Source: Planctomycetota bacterium (GTDB lineage: Bacteria > Planctomycetota > PUPC01 > JACPCR01). Taken from it: 18,538 nt of DNA. The stretch covers positions 1-18,538 of the forward strand of contig JASLXP010000388.1 of NCBI GenBank assembly GCA_030740295.1, given 5' to 3'. The position numbers were made by a program, and so were the translations under genes. Below are positions 9,101 through 15,861 of this stretch, piece by piece (the first letter of the stretch is position 1; the number at the start of each line of letters is the position of its first letter). The notes under the pieces were generated by a model, which worked only from the letters and a program-made list of their open reading frames with translations, had not been told where the DNA came from and did not search any database.

Positions 9101-10342
9101 AAAGGCGAGCGCGTGGCGATCCCCATCGGCAAGAAGGCGCGGAAGCTTCACGTGCTCGGCCACGTCTGCCGGGCACTGTCGAACTGGCAGGAGGTCGGCG
9201 CACGATACCATCTCAACTACGCTGATGGCACGAGTCGAACCATCGATCTGACGAACCTGATCGATTACGAGAACATCTTTCAGTGGGGATTCTCGAAGAA
9301 GGCCATGTTCGCCCGCAATTGGAAAGCCCAGGGCGGTTGGGACGGCGGAGCGCCAATCCTCAACAACTATCCCATCGCATGCGAAGACAAGGAGCTCAAA
9401 GAGCTCGTTGTTGAAGATACGGGCAAAGGGATCGGCTTCGTCATTGTGGCGGTAACGGCCGAGGTCGCGGGCGCGACGGATGACAAGCCCCTGCTCGACA
9501 TCTCATTCCGGGCCAGCGGGGCGTCGAAGAGGCGCTGGGAAAAGGGAGCCGATCACGGCTGGCTCGACGTAACCGGGAAGCTCCAGGAAAGCGGCGGAGT
9601 CCGATCCGATGCAGCGGCCACGTTCCGCGCGGCACTCGAAGATGGTCTCTACGAAGTCGAGTTGGAGCTTGCCGGGTCAGGTTGGTCGAGCCCATTCAAT
9701 ATCCGAGCGAACGGCCACCTCGCGGTCAGGGGATACGTGGCCAGCAGTGGCTGCATCCCGGGCGTAGAAAGCCGAGCGGACCGTATCCGATTCCCCGTCC
9801 AGGTGCAGGATGGGAAGCTTGACCTGACTCTCGAAGCTGACCGAACGGTGGGTAACTGGCGGCACCCCTCGCGGCTGCGCGGCCTGGCGTGGCATCTTGG
9901 CGGCGTGAGCGTGTTCCCTGGTAAACGGAAACCGGCTGCGAAAAGACGGGAGCTGGCGTATGGCTGGCTTGAGAGAGATCTCAGTTGCGTTCGTCTCCCC
10001 GACAGAGTTACGAGCCGCAGAGACGCGTTGCTGCACAATTGCATGCGCGCCCGATCTGAACGCGGCACGTTCCGCGTAGACCTGGAGCCCGGCGGCTACG
10101 AGGTCGAGCTTATCTTCGCGGTCCGCGGGAGCGGCACACGGGAACGTCCCGTGAAGATGGATGTCTCCCTCCAGGGAAAGCGCGTGCTGAGAAATATCGA
10201 CGGGGGTTCCTACGCGAAGACCTCTTCCCACACGTTCCCCGTCCAGGTTGGCCGCGATGGACATCTTGAACTGACGCTGGAAAGGGTTGGCGAGGAAAAC
10301 GAATGGGGGATCAACGCGATGGTGGTGAGGAGGAAGGAGTGA
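6161..10342 (+). CDS. Secreted PcRGLX/YetA-like (PL26-type) exo-rhamnogalacturonan lyase family protein
   Basis: A predicted exported polysaccharide-degrading enzyme of 1393 aa. AAGGAG (6149-6154) sits 6 nt before the ATG, and residues 1-20 form a signal peptide. The N-terminal RIFT-barrel-like domain has the family opening GIPLAKGALKD (43-53) and RWPDGSVKWLLLD (76-88). The central part and the alpha/alpha toroid carry NNDCNVAHD (554-562), a DVDTIH segment and GGGRRHDQQHWG (602-613), all typical of PcRGLX/YetA proteins. After about residue 900 come extra beta-rich modules: one near 940-1110, then two mutually similar modules near 1132-1255 and 1266-1393 (GWL then FR-LE-G-YEVEL and FPVQV-DG-L-LTLE). 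Family members cleave rhamnogalacturonan I from chain ends; the substrate here may differ. The protein is longer than the three-domain core because of these modules. It stands alone on the + strand, converging with the esterase gene. The N-terminal family is clear; the catalytic residues were not verified. Confidence 0.85.
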   Translation: MKAIASLMIVISLAAGELPASPRIALRVPEWGGTPRDEVVTSGIPLAKGALKDKGQCRLLNVKGNEVPFASTVLARWPDGSVKWLLLDIRAKVGAHETGNFVLECGVKPSVPGPESELVCAGADGFIEVTTGPLRFRVRRGASRQRAEFSRYTFLDAVWLDRNGDGTFSDDESILVPGRGDSQFEIETARPGPPQEENWLVNAGGGPRKRFGAVIVGAKIELRNSLRTVVVARGEYRNEAGETIGPFWTRYTAWAGSAVIGVEHFFAFDADVEKAFLRTLSLGLQLAGDAPLLATFGLDGAKSFQPDAALSETALVQVMPDRFYHLVPLSIDRRVRWQVVGKRDDGTDKTLKEGVEATGWVSLESGRGTTTIAMRDFSRLHPKEVRVEPARRSLRYYLWPDRGNKVLDLRRRYKGQRIDDHYDTGEYGPAGRGFGKTHQMLIEFRPNKTDTVAALSLARRANEPLRAFCTPQHYASCDVWNQFHPADAERFPMTEALIRLGTEWALRLPRLFHWDGIVDWGDTLFQGYEGAPHRQVKNVPKTSWVVRGYDGWLNNDCNVAHDFMIYFLRSGDDRLFRYWERMVQHIMDVDTIHAAEDPTHVGGGRRHDQQHWGATYTGYGTAAVEAGELYYLTGSLWAREMLVKYADWYMVGGGSEWETRVPCLALAWEATGDKKYMQFIQQPAMRTDVYGLMMGKRGAIDLPHWRTTGVELGVDFLYRATGDAKWRDHLVTAARRFIEANPGNQYGRSLLAKAYLATGDEQILDWMRRLMVVASPYQRAVWQRFFRTNEIPDDLRALSWDELTEIARKVGMADVRTLIYTFRYYPYVMAALAKAGLDEQQMELVDFALDRRGMGQYHLRGPDVPKPTDSHYEPISLESIANSDPLADPFGKYEAWKRRPLKPDQIGFDFGEWGECDAGYFPVRPATHYPYRAPIPRPTEHDGTNLIGLPFGTIWYANNVRFALPDPASATDGKTMLVVGKGERVAIPIGKKARKLHVLGHVCRALSNWQEVGARYHLNYADGTSRTIDLTNLIDYENIFQWGFSKKAMFARNWKAQGGWDGGAPILNNYPIACEDKELKELVVEDTGKGIGFVIVAVTAEVAGATDDKPLLDISFRASGASKRRWEKGADHGWLDVTGKLQESGGVRSDAAATFRAALEDGLYEVELELAGSGWSSPFNIRANGHLAVRGYVASSGCIPGVESRADRIRFPVQVQDGKLDLTLEADRTVGNWRHPSRLRGLAWHLGGVSVFPGKRKPAAKRRELAYGWLERDLSCVRLPDRVTSRRDALLHNCMRARSERGTFRVDLEPGGYEVELIFAVRGSGTRERPVKMDVSLQGKRVLRNIDGGSYAKTSSHTFPVQVGRDGHLELTLERVGEENEWGINAMVVRRKE

Positions 10343-10562
10343 GCTTGGACTTCAAGTCTGTGCCGATTTGAGTTTCAGCTCTGATGTCTTACCGAATGAC
10401 CCATCGACGGTCCGCGATGTCCCTTCGATTTCTTCCGGTGACCTACCGAATGTCTGAGTTAGCCCGAAATGGCCATAATGCGTCCGACTGCGAGGCTCAT
10501 CGATTAGAGCACTCTGTGATGTGGCCTGTAGCGTTGTTTCTATCGGAAAGGTTGGGTGTGAT

Positions 10563-11654
10563 TCACGGACCTCTGAGACCAACGAAGATCATGAAGTTGC
10601 TGACCACGACAATTTCATTCCGGCCCTTCTTCATGTGCACCTGAAAGCGGTCAGCATTGGGATGGTAACCGTGTGGGCGACTGGATTTCCAGACCTGCTC
10701 GCCATTCAGCCAGACGAGCTGTGGGGAAGGCGAGCCACCTACCTGCATTTCATACTTGCCAGCCTTCCCTGCATCGTAGTGCGTGCGCCCATAGGCGACC
10801 TGTTTGGAGTTGTGATCGTCGAAGGGCATCCAGCCGCCGCGTGCGGGGAACGGTGAATTCCACCAGGGCTGTCTGGCCATGAGCGTTTTTGCGTCGTATG
10901 GCTTCCACCCGGTTGCTTCCGCGAGACTGTATTGTCCGTCACGAGGCGAAGGCGATGAGGTTTCCCATTCGGTGAGAACGCCCGGCCAGAGCCTGACGCG
11001 CAGATCGAGTTTTGCGCTCTTCAGCCCGAGGGCGTCCATGATGGCCCGGGCCATTCCCTCGAATCCGTGCCTGCCGTGATGGATGCCGTCAGGGCCAAGC
11101 ATCTCGCGGCCGGCCTTCTCGCCACGTTTGAATTCGGCATGTGCGTCTGCGACTGGAAGACCGTTGTCGGCTGCCACCTTTCTGAGTACGGCAAGATAAT
11201 CCTGAAACGGTTTCTCTTTCGCCGCGTTGATCTTGCCGAACGGACTCGGCAGCACGATCATGACCTTCGACTTGGACTTCAGTGTTTCTGAAACGATGAA
11301 TCTGACGTCAGCCTCATAATCCACGACCGGCCTCTTGCCGCTGCAATCGTTTGTGCCAATACAGAGGAGCATCAGATCCGGCGCGCGCCCGACAACGTCC
11401 TGCTGAAATCGCTTCCTCACGTTAGCGGCTGTGTCGCCGGCCACCGCTGCGTTATGAATCTCAAAACCAGACTCAGGAAAGAGGCCGTTCAGAGTATTCA
11501 CAACGTAATCAGGATAACTGCTGCCATCGGTGAGGCTGTCTCCGACGAAAAGGATGCGTTTGACGCCCTTGAGGATGGGCGGCAGCGCGTGTGGCGCCTC
11601 CGCGTGCGATTGCCCTGCAGTGACTGCCATGGTGAGGAGGATGGGGATATGCAT
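10563..11654 (-). CDS. Secreted GDSL/SGNH esterase with C-terminal beta module (rhamnogalacturonan acetylesterase-like)
   Basis: A predicted carbohydrate O-acetyl esterase. The ORF can start at a GTG (11660), but the ATG at 11654 is better spaced from a weak GAG and starts directly with a signal peptide ending near SHAEA. Numbering from this ATG, the SGNH blocks are clear: FVGDSLTDG with S40, AVAGD with G73, IGTND with N102 and DGIHH with D189 and H192. Residues after about 215 form a second, beta-sandwich-like domain with the pattern WLNG, HPNADRF and KKGRNEIVV, as in carbohydrate-binding jelly rolls. It is the last gene of the minus-strand run (about 80 nt after the polysaccharide deacetylase) and converges on the PL26-like gene. 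De-esterification of an acetylated polymer would help the lyase. The exact ester substrate is not provable from sequence; other SGNH lipase or esterase activities are possible. Confidence 0.85.
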   Translation of the reverse strand: MHIPILLTMAVTAGQSHAEAPHALPPILKGVKRILFVGDSLTDGSSYPDYVVNTLNGLFPESGFEIHNAAVAGDTAANVRKRFQQDVVGRAPDLMLLCIGTNDCSGKRPVVDYEADVRFIVSETLKSKSKVMIVLPSPFGKINAAKEKPFQDYLAVLRKVAADNGLPVADAHAEFKRGEKAGREMLGPDGIHHGRHGFEGMARAIMDALGLKSAKLDLRVRLWPGVLTEWETSSPSPRDGQYSLAEATGWKPYDAKTLMARQPWWNSPFPARGGWMPFDDHNSKQVAYGRTHYDAGKAGKYEMQVGGSPSPQLVWLNGEQVWKSSRPHGYHPNADRFQVHMKKGRNEIVVVSNFMIFVGLRGP

Positions 11655-11735
11655 GCTCACAGTCTCTAAAAATGCGATCGTCGCCTTCCAGTTTCTCTTC
11701 GATCGCGTACTTCGGGAATGGCGACTGTTCGGGGG

Positions 11736-12677
11736 CTACTCTGACTCACGATTTATTTCATTGAAGCGTTCGATGGCATCACCGATGGTCGCGGAAACGG
11801 GATGCAGTCTGAACCGCTCCAATTCCGGTTTCAGGTTATCCAGAATTGTGCGGAGCTGTCGTGCAGATGTCTTTGCCGGATCGGAGAAGCTGCGGTCGTT
11901 GTGAACATCGATCACGATGGTCTTGAGTTTGGGCTCGTCCTCAGCCAGTTGTTGGATGATGTGTCGCAGCAGCTCCAGGTGGTCTCTGCCTGAATCCTCC
12001 TCCTCGCTGTAGACCCCGCCTGGACGCAGATCGGGATAGTGCTGGAAGCCCAGCGGATGGCTGTGTAAACCGCCAAGGCGATCGACCGAGAGTGGAATAT
12101 CCACAAACGGCAGTTGGCCCGGCAACTGTCTGAACTCAGCATTGCCCCGGTGCGGGTGCGGTTCAGCCCCTGCCCAGACGCAGTACCGTTCGAGCCAGAT
12201 GCGTCCGGGGATGCTGATGCTTCCACCGTCAAAGCCAAGTTCGTGGAGCGCTGAGAACGTCGAGTCATTGCCGGAAAAACATCCCGGACGAAAGATGCGC
12301 GGGTGGAAGCCGAAGTGCCTTTCGAAAATGGCCAAGGCAGCGCTGATCACCTCGAGCTGCCGATCCTTTGTCAATCCGCCCAGCTCGTGTTGGCTGGGCA
12401 TCTCACTGAATTTTGGCGGGTGCAGGTGAAGCCCGAGGCCTGCGCCCCGATCATGCAATTCGAGAAACAGCTCTGCCTGCAACTCGGCCATTTCAGGATG
12501 AATGAAGTAGGTTGGGCAGTAGCCGAAATCCCCAAGTACGTCGGCATACTCACGCGCACGCTGGGCGCCCTCGGTTGCGGTCGCCGGCCCAGACGTATGG
12601 CCATCAGCGCTTGTCACAGGCTCCACGTCCATCGTGAAGATGGTCAGCACTTCACTGTCGGCAGTGTGTCGGCTCAC
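11736..12677 (-). CDS. Polysaccharide deacetylase (NodB-like) family protein
   Basis: A 313-aa metal-dependent deacetylase-type protein. A GTG at 12677 is the chosen start because AGGAG (complement of 12684-12688) is 6 nt upstream. Motif 1 is FTMDVEP (14-20, D17 and E19), in place of the textbook TFDDG. Motif 2 is LGLHLHPP (81-88) with H84 and H86, closer together than the usual HxxxH. Motif 3 is FRPGCFSGN (129-137) with R130. This is the divergent 'DVEP' branch of the NodB homology family. No signal peptide is visible. It lies 135 nt after the deiminase-like gene and 81 nt before the esterase, on the same strand, so an operon is plausible. Activity could be N- or O-deacetylation of a glycan; the altered motif 2 leaves the metal site uncertain. 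Confidence 0.8.
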   Translation of the reverse strand: MSRHTADSEVLTIFTMDVEPVTSADGHTSGPATATEGAQRAREYADVLGDFGYCPTYFIHPEMAELQAELFLELHDRGAGLGLHLHPPKFSEMPSQHELGGLTKDRQLEVISAALAIFERHFGFHPRIFRPGCFSGNDSTFSALHELGFDGGSISIPGRIWLERYCVWAGAEPHPHRGNAEFRQLPGQLPFVDIPLSVDRLGGLHSHPLGFQHYPDLRPGGVYSEEEDSGRDHLELLRHIIQQLAEDEPKLKTIVIDVHNDRSFSDPAKTSARQLRTILDNLKPELERFRLHPVSATIGDAIERFNEINRESE

Positions 12678-12812
12678 GATTATCTCCTGATACGCATCTT
12701 CTGTTCGGATTCTTGGGGGACGCTTTCATTGCGCCGGACTCCAGTGCTTGCTTAGGGTGGCTTCGTCTGTCGCGCGTTCGAGACCGGCGTCGGACCGCGA
12801 AAGGACTGAAAA

Positions 12813-13961
12813 TCAATCGGCAATTCGGGTAACGCCTCTCGGAATCTGCTGCGTGATGCAATGAATTCCGCCGCCCCCTTTCGCCAGAGTTTTTCCGCCG
12901 ACTCCAATCACTTTTCGATCGGAAAACACTTCTCGGAGGATGCCCATCGGACGGTCGTCTTGCTTCTTGTCCCCGGCGACCGGGACGAGCACGCATCCGT
13001 TGCCGATATAGAAGTTCATGTGCGCCACTTTCTCAGCGAGCGGAATCTCAATGACTTTGAGCTTGCGGCCTTTGGCGTCAGTGGACTGTTGCAGACGGCG
13101 GCGGGCGTCGTTACCGACTGTGTAGTTTGGGTCGCTGCGCAGATCGGTCGTATGCAGCAGTACCACACCGGGCCGTGCAAAGGCCGCCAGACCGTCCACA
13201 TGTCCGTCCGTGATCGGATCGGGCTCCAGCCCCTTTCCCAGCCAGATCACCTTTTCTGTCCCGAGCGATGCCTTAAGAATCTTTTCGACCTCCGCCTTCT
13301 TCTTTCGTGGGTTCCGATTCTTGTGCAGCATACATTGCTCCGTCGTGATGACCGTCCCTTCGCCATCAAGGATGACCCCTCCTCCTTCCATCACGAGGTC
13401 AACAGGATAAATCGGTAACCCGAATTTCGCGGCGAGCCGCGCCTTCAAGAGCGCATCGTGCTGGTAAGCGCCGAGCTTCGCTCCCCAGCCGTTGAACGTG
13501 AAGCCGGCAACGCAGCGCTGCTTCTTTTTATTCACCAGCACCATCGGGCCGCTGTCCCGTGACCAGCCATCATTCAACGGGAACTCGATCAGCTCAATCT
13601 CACGATTCAAAATTCGCGGTGCGACCTTTCTGTCCTCAGGCCGTACCACCATCAGAACTTTCTCGTACTCTGAGAGCGCATTTGCCACCCCAGCCCACTG
13701 TGCACGAACGGTCGACATCTTCGCATAGCCACGCCAGTTCTGCGGTGGAGGCATGGCCATCACCGTCATCTCGTGCGGCTCCCATTCTCCGGGATAATAA
13801 AAGCCATCCTCGGACGGCGTCGCATTCTTCACGATTCTTGCGCCTGTCTTCGCATAGTCTGGTGCGCTGAGGTGAGACGTCTCTGCGTTCAGACAACCAA
13901 CAGGAAGCGTGAGTGCTCCAGCGGTTGATGCGCCATGGACAATGAATTCTCTACGCGTCAT
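12813..13961 (-). CDS. Tat-exported agmatine deiminase / peptidylarginine deiminase-like protein
   Basis: A 382-aa member of the Porphyromonas-type peptidylarginine deiminase / agmatine deiminase family, which hydrolyses a guanidino group to a ureido group with release of ammonia. Family motifs are all present: NDGWSRDSGP (130-139), MEGGGVILDGEGTVITTEQC (191-210), TDGHVDG (251-257) and the catalytic KGGGGIHC with C368. The N-terminus TRREF followed by a hydrophobic stretch to residue 20 and VGC is a twin-arginine export signal, with C23 as a possible but non-canonical lipobox cysteine. Agmatine deiminases are normally cytoplasmic, so the Tat signal points to a periplasmic substrate. It lies 60 nt after the sulfatase gene on the same strand. 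The ribosome binding site is weak (AAGAG). The precise substrate (agmatine or peptide/free arginine) is open. Confidence 0.88.
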   Translation of the reverse strand: MTRREFIVHGASTAGALTLPVGCLNAETSHLSAPDYAKTGARIVKNATPSEDGFYYPGEWEPHEMTVMAMPPPQNWRGYAKMSTVRAQWAGVANALSEYEKVLMVVRPEDRKVAPRILNREIELIEFPLNDGWSRDSGPMVLVNKKKQRCVAGFTFNGWGAKLGAYQHDALLKARLAAKFGLPIYPVDLVMEGGGVILDGEGTVITTEQCMLHKNRNPRKKKAEVEKILKASLGTEKVIWLGKGLEPDPITDGHVDGLAAFARPGVVLLHTTDLRSDPNYTVGNDARRRLQQSTDAKGRKLKVIEIPLAEKVAHMNFYIGNGCVLVPVAGDKKQDDRPMGILREVFSDRKVIGVGGKTLAKGGGGIHCITQQIPRGVTRIAD

Positions 13962-14021
13962 GGATGGAGCTCTTGGAAGACAAAGTGGACCGAATAATTG
14001 TCAGACGCCGACGACTGCAGC

Positions 14022-15479
14022 CTACTCAAAAACGACGCCCGGGCCGACCGGTGACCAGCCGATCATGATGTATGGGTTGATGCATCCGTCCTGGTGCTCG
14101 TAGGCGAACTCCCACATGCTGGTGCAGAGCTCCTTGACCGTTCCCCCATGTTCGGGCTCGTCGATGAGATTGGTCACTTCTTCGGGATCGGCTTCCAGGT
14201 CGTAGAGCTCGTCGAAATCGAAGCCATTGAAAACGTACTTCCATTTCTTCGTTACCACCGACCTTTGAATCCCGTAGAGCTCGTTGCCGTTGGTCTGGGT
14301 GAAGAGAGCGTCACGCCAGCCGCCCGGTTGTTCGTCATTCAGGAACGGCACAAGGCTCTTACCAGACACTTTCATTTCTGATTCTACATCGGCCAGTTCG
14401 AGGAAGGTCGGGGCAAAATCGGTAAGGCTGACGAGAGAATTATTTATACGTCCCGGATTCTTGATGCCCGGCCCGCGGATGATGGCCGGTACGTGATAGG
14501 CGCCTTTGAATGCCGGCACCCCTTTGCACCAGAGCCCGTGATCGCCGGTGTAGTCGCCGTGGTCGGACATGTACACCACGACCGTATTGCCGGCCTGGCC
14601 TGTTTCATCCAGAGCTTTGAGGAGCTCACCGAAAAGGTAATCCTCGTACGAACAGAGCGCGTAGTAGTGACGGATGGATTCGCGGTGTTCTTCTTCGGTG
14701 AGTTGGTCGAAGACATGGCGCGTCCGGCGATAGAAGCCCGGCTTGTCTTCCATATGGTCATTGAAGCTCGCGGGCAGTTCGATGTCGTCGAGATCGTACA
14801 TATCCACGAACCGTTGAGGTGCACAGTATGGATCGTGCGGGCCGAGGGTACCGACGTATTGGCACCAGGGCTGATCTGAATCGCCCAGGCCGCGGAGCAT
14901 TTCGATGGCCCCGTTGGTGACTTTGCCGTCGTTGAACGGATCTTCATTGATTCCGTAATGCCTGTAGGTCGGATAGCCGGGACGCACGATGGTGGCAGGC
15001 TCTCTTTCGCTCACGTCCGAAGGATGTATTTTCCCGTCGCGGTACTGATTCCATCGCCTCTCTACATAAAGCGATTCCGGCTTCTCCCCTGCGCCTTTGC
15101 CGCTGCCGGCAGAGCAGGTGTCCCAACCGCGGTCGGCCGGGCCTTCGTGATCGCTCACGTGCCATTTGCCGGCGAAGAGCATCCGGTACCCCGCGTCACT
15201 AAGTTCTTCGCTCCACAGCGTCACGCCAGGGGAGAGGCCGCGGGTGATCGCGTTCGCTACATTAACGTTGTGCCAGATGCCGTGCTCGGTCGGGTAGAGC
15301 CCAGAAAAGAACGATGCTCTCGAAGGGCAGCAGTGTGGCGAAGGACAATAGGTCTCACTGAATGTGACCCCTTCCTTTCGGAAGCGATCGACGTTGGGCA
15401 TGATGCAGGGATGGTCCGGCAGCACGGTGTTTCCGCGCTGCTGGTCGGTCATGAAGATGAGGATGTTGGGTCGAGACAT
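14022..15479 (-). CDS. Sulfatase, arylsulfatase/S1 family
   Basis: A 485-aa type I sulfatase that should hydrolyse a sulfate ester. The N-terminus NILIFMTDQQRG is the family opening, with D12 and Q13 at the metal site. The maturation and active-site motif is C50-C-P-S-R54 (in HCCPSRASFFSG), so C50 is the residue that must become formylglycine. Further on are SDHGDYTGDHGLW (metal-binding D and H) and a KGAYHVPAIIRGPG segment. There is no signal peptide, so it is probably cytoplasmic and would act on imported oligosaccharides. The region just before the ATG has no Shine-Dalgarno sequence: it is made of TGGTTRA heptamer repeats. The start is nevertheless well supported by the conserved N-terminus. 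A formylglycine-generating enzyme is not in this window. Substrate unknown. Confidence 0.95.
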   Translation of the reverse strand: MSRPNILIFMTDQQRGNTVLPDHPCIMPNVDRFRKEGVTFSETYCPSPHCCPSRASFFSGLYPTEHGIWHNVNVANAITRGLSPGVTLWSEELSDAGYRMLFAGKWHVSDHEGPADRGWDTCSAGSGKGAGEKPESLYVERRWNQYRDGKIHPSDVSEREPATIVRPGYPTYRHYGINEDPFNDGKVTNGAIEMLRGLGDSDQPWCQYVGTLGPHDPYCAPQRFVDMYDLDDIELPASFNDHMEDKPGFYRRTRHVFDQLTEEEHRESIRHYYALCSYEDYLFGELLKALDETGQAGNTVVVYMSDHGDYTGDHGLWCKGVPAFKGAYHVPAIIRGPGIKNPGRINNSLVSLTDFAPTFLELADVESEMKVSGKSLVPFLNDEQPGGWRDALFTQTNGNELYGIQRSVVTKKWKYVFNGFDFDELYDLEADPEEVTNLIDEPEHGGTVKELCTSMWEFAYEHQDGCINPYIMIGWSPVGPGVVFE

Positions 15480-15488
15480 GGTGTGAAA

Positions 15489-15509
15489 TGGTTAATGGTT
15501 GATGGTCAG
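15489..15509 (+). repeat. TGGTTRA heptamers upstream of the sulfatase start
   Basis: TGGTTAA, TGGTTGA and the degenerate TGGTCAG follow each other without gaps, 10 nt upstream of the minus-strand sulfatase ATG. The same heptamer in the same orientation recurs at 15884-15904, so the pair brackets the larger heptamer arrays between them. Confidence 0.75.
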
Positions 15510-15540
15510 GGTCGGTCAGGAAATAAGTGTGTCATCTTAT

Positions 15541-15715
15541 TCGATGCTCGATACTGGATGCTGGATGCTGGATGCTGGATACTCGATGCTGGATGCTCGA
15601 TGCTCGATACTCGATGCTCGATGCTCGATGCTGGATGCTCGATGCTCGATGCTGGATGCTGGATGCTGGATGCTGGATGCTGGATGCTGGATGCTGGATG
15701 CTCGATGCTTGATGC
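15541..15715 (+). repeat. Heptamer tandem array, 25 units of TSGATRC
   Basis: Exactly 25 contiguous 7-nt units with no insertion or deletion. Only two positions vary in a regular way: the second base is C or G (T in the last unit) and the sixth is G, or A in units 2, 6 and 10. Units 17-23 are seven identical copies of TGGATGC. Because 7 and 3 are coprime, all three frames are open over much of it and yield a 7-aa periodic peptide, which is why spurious ORFs cover it. It sits in the gap between the sulfatase and the DUF4838 gene. Heptanucleotide repeats are known in cyanobacteria (STRR sequences), but I cannot say whether this one is related. Confidence 0.95.
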
Positions 15716-15780
15716 CGCTGGTTCTCTTCATGTGTTTGATCTGAGACCGGAGTCTTGAGCGAATCGGAATAGCCAGAAAC

Positions 15781-15830
15781 CAGTATCCAGTATCCAGTAT
15801 CCCAGTATCGAGTATCCAGTATCCAGTATC
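15781..15830 (-). repeat. Inverted partner of the heptamer array, 7 units
   Basis: On the + strand this reads CAGTATC six times and GAGTATC once, with one extra C at the fourth unit. The reverse complement is GATACTS, which is the TSGATRC unit in another phase. It is therefore the same repeat family in opposite orientation, 65 nt from the 25-unit array, and always with the A variant at the R position. The two arrays could pair as a long imperfect hairpin, with G-T mismatches or wobbles at the variable sites. Confidence 0.9.
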
Positions 15831-15861
15831 AGATGGGGCAGACAGGTCTTTACTGCCACAC

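Noticed and set aside
10352..10582. Minus-strand 76-aa ORF in the gap between the lyase and esterase genes
   Set aside because: It overlaps the end of the esterase gene in another frame, has no ribosome binding site and contains short sequence repeats (ACCGAATG twice on the + strand).
15499..15758. Repetitive ORFs in both strands with MLDAGCW or ASSIQHP periodicity
   Set aside because: They are translations of a 7-nt tandem repeat, which is open in several frames by its period. No start signals or flanking domain.
15541..15830. CRISPR array
   Set aside because: Units are 7 nt and contiguous with no unique spacers, and no cas gene is present.
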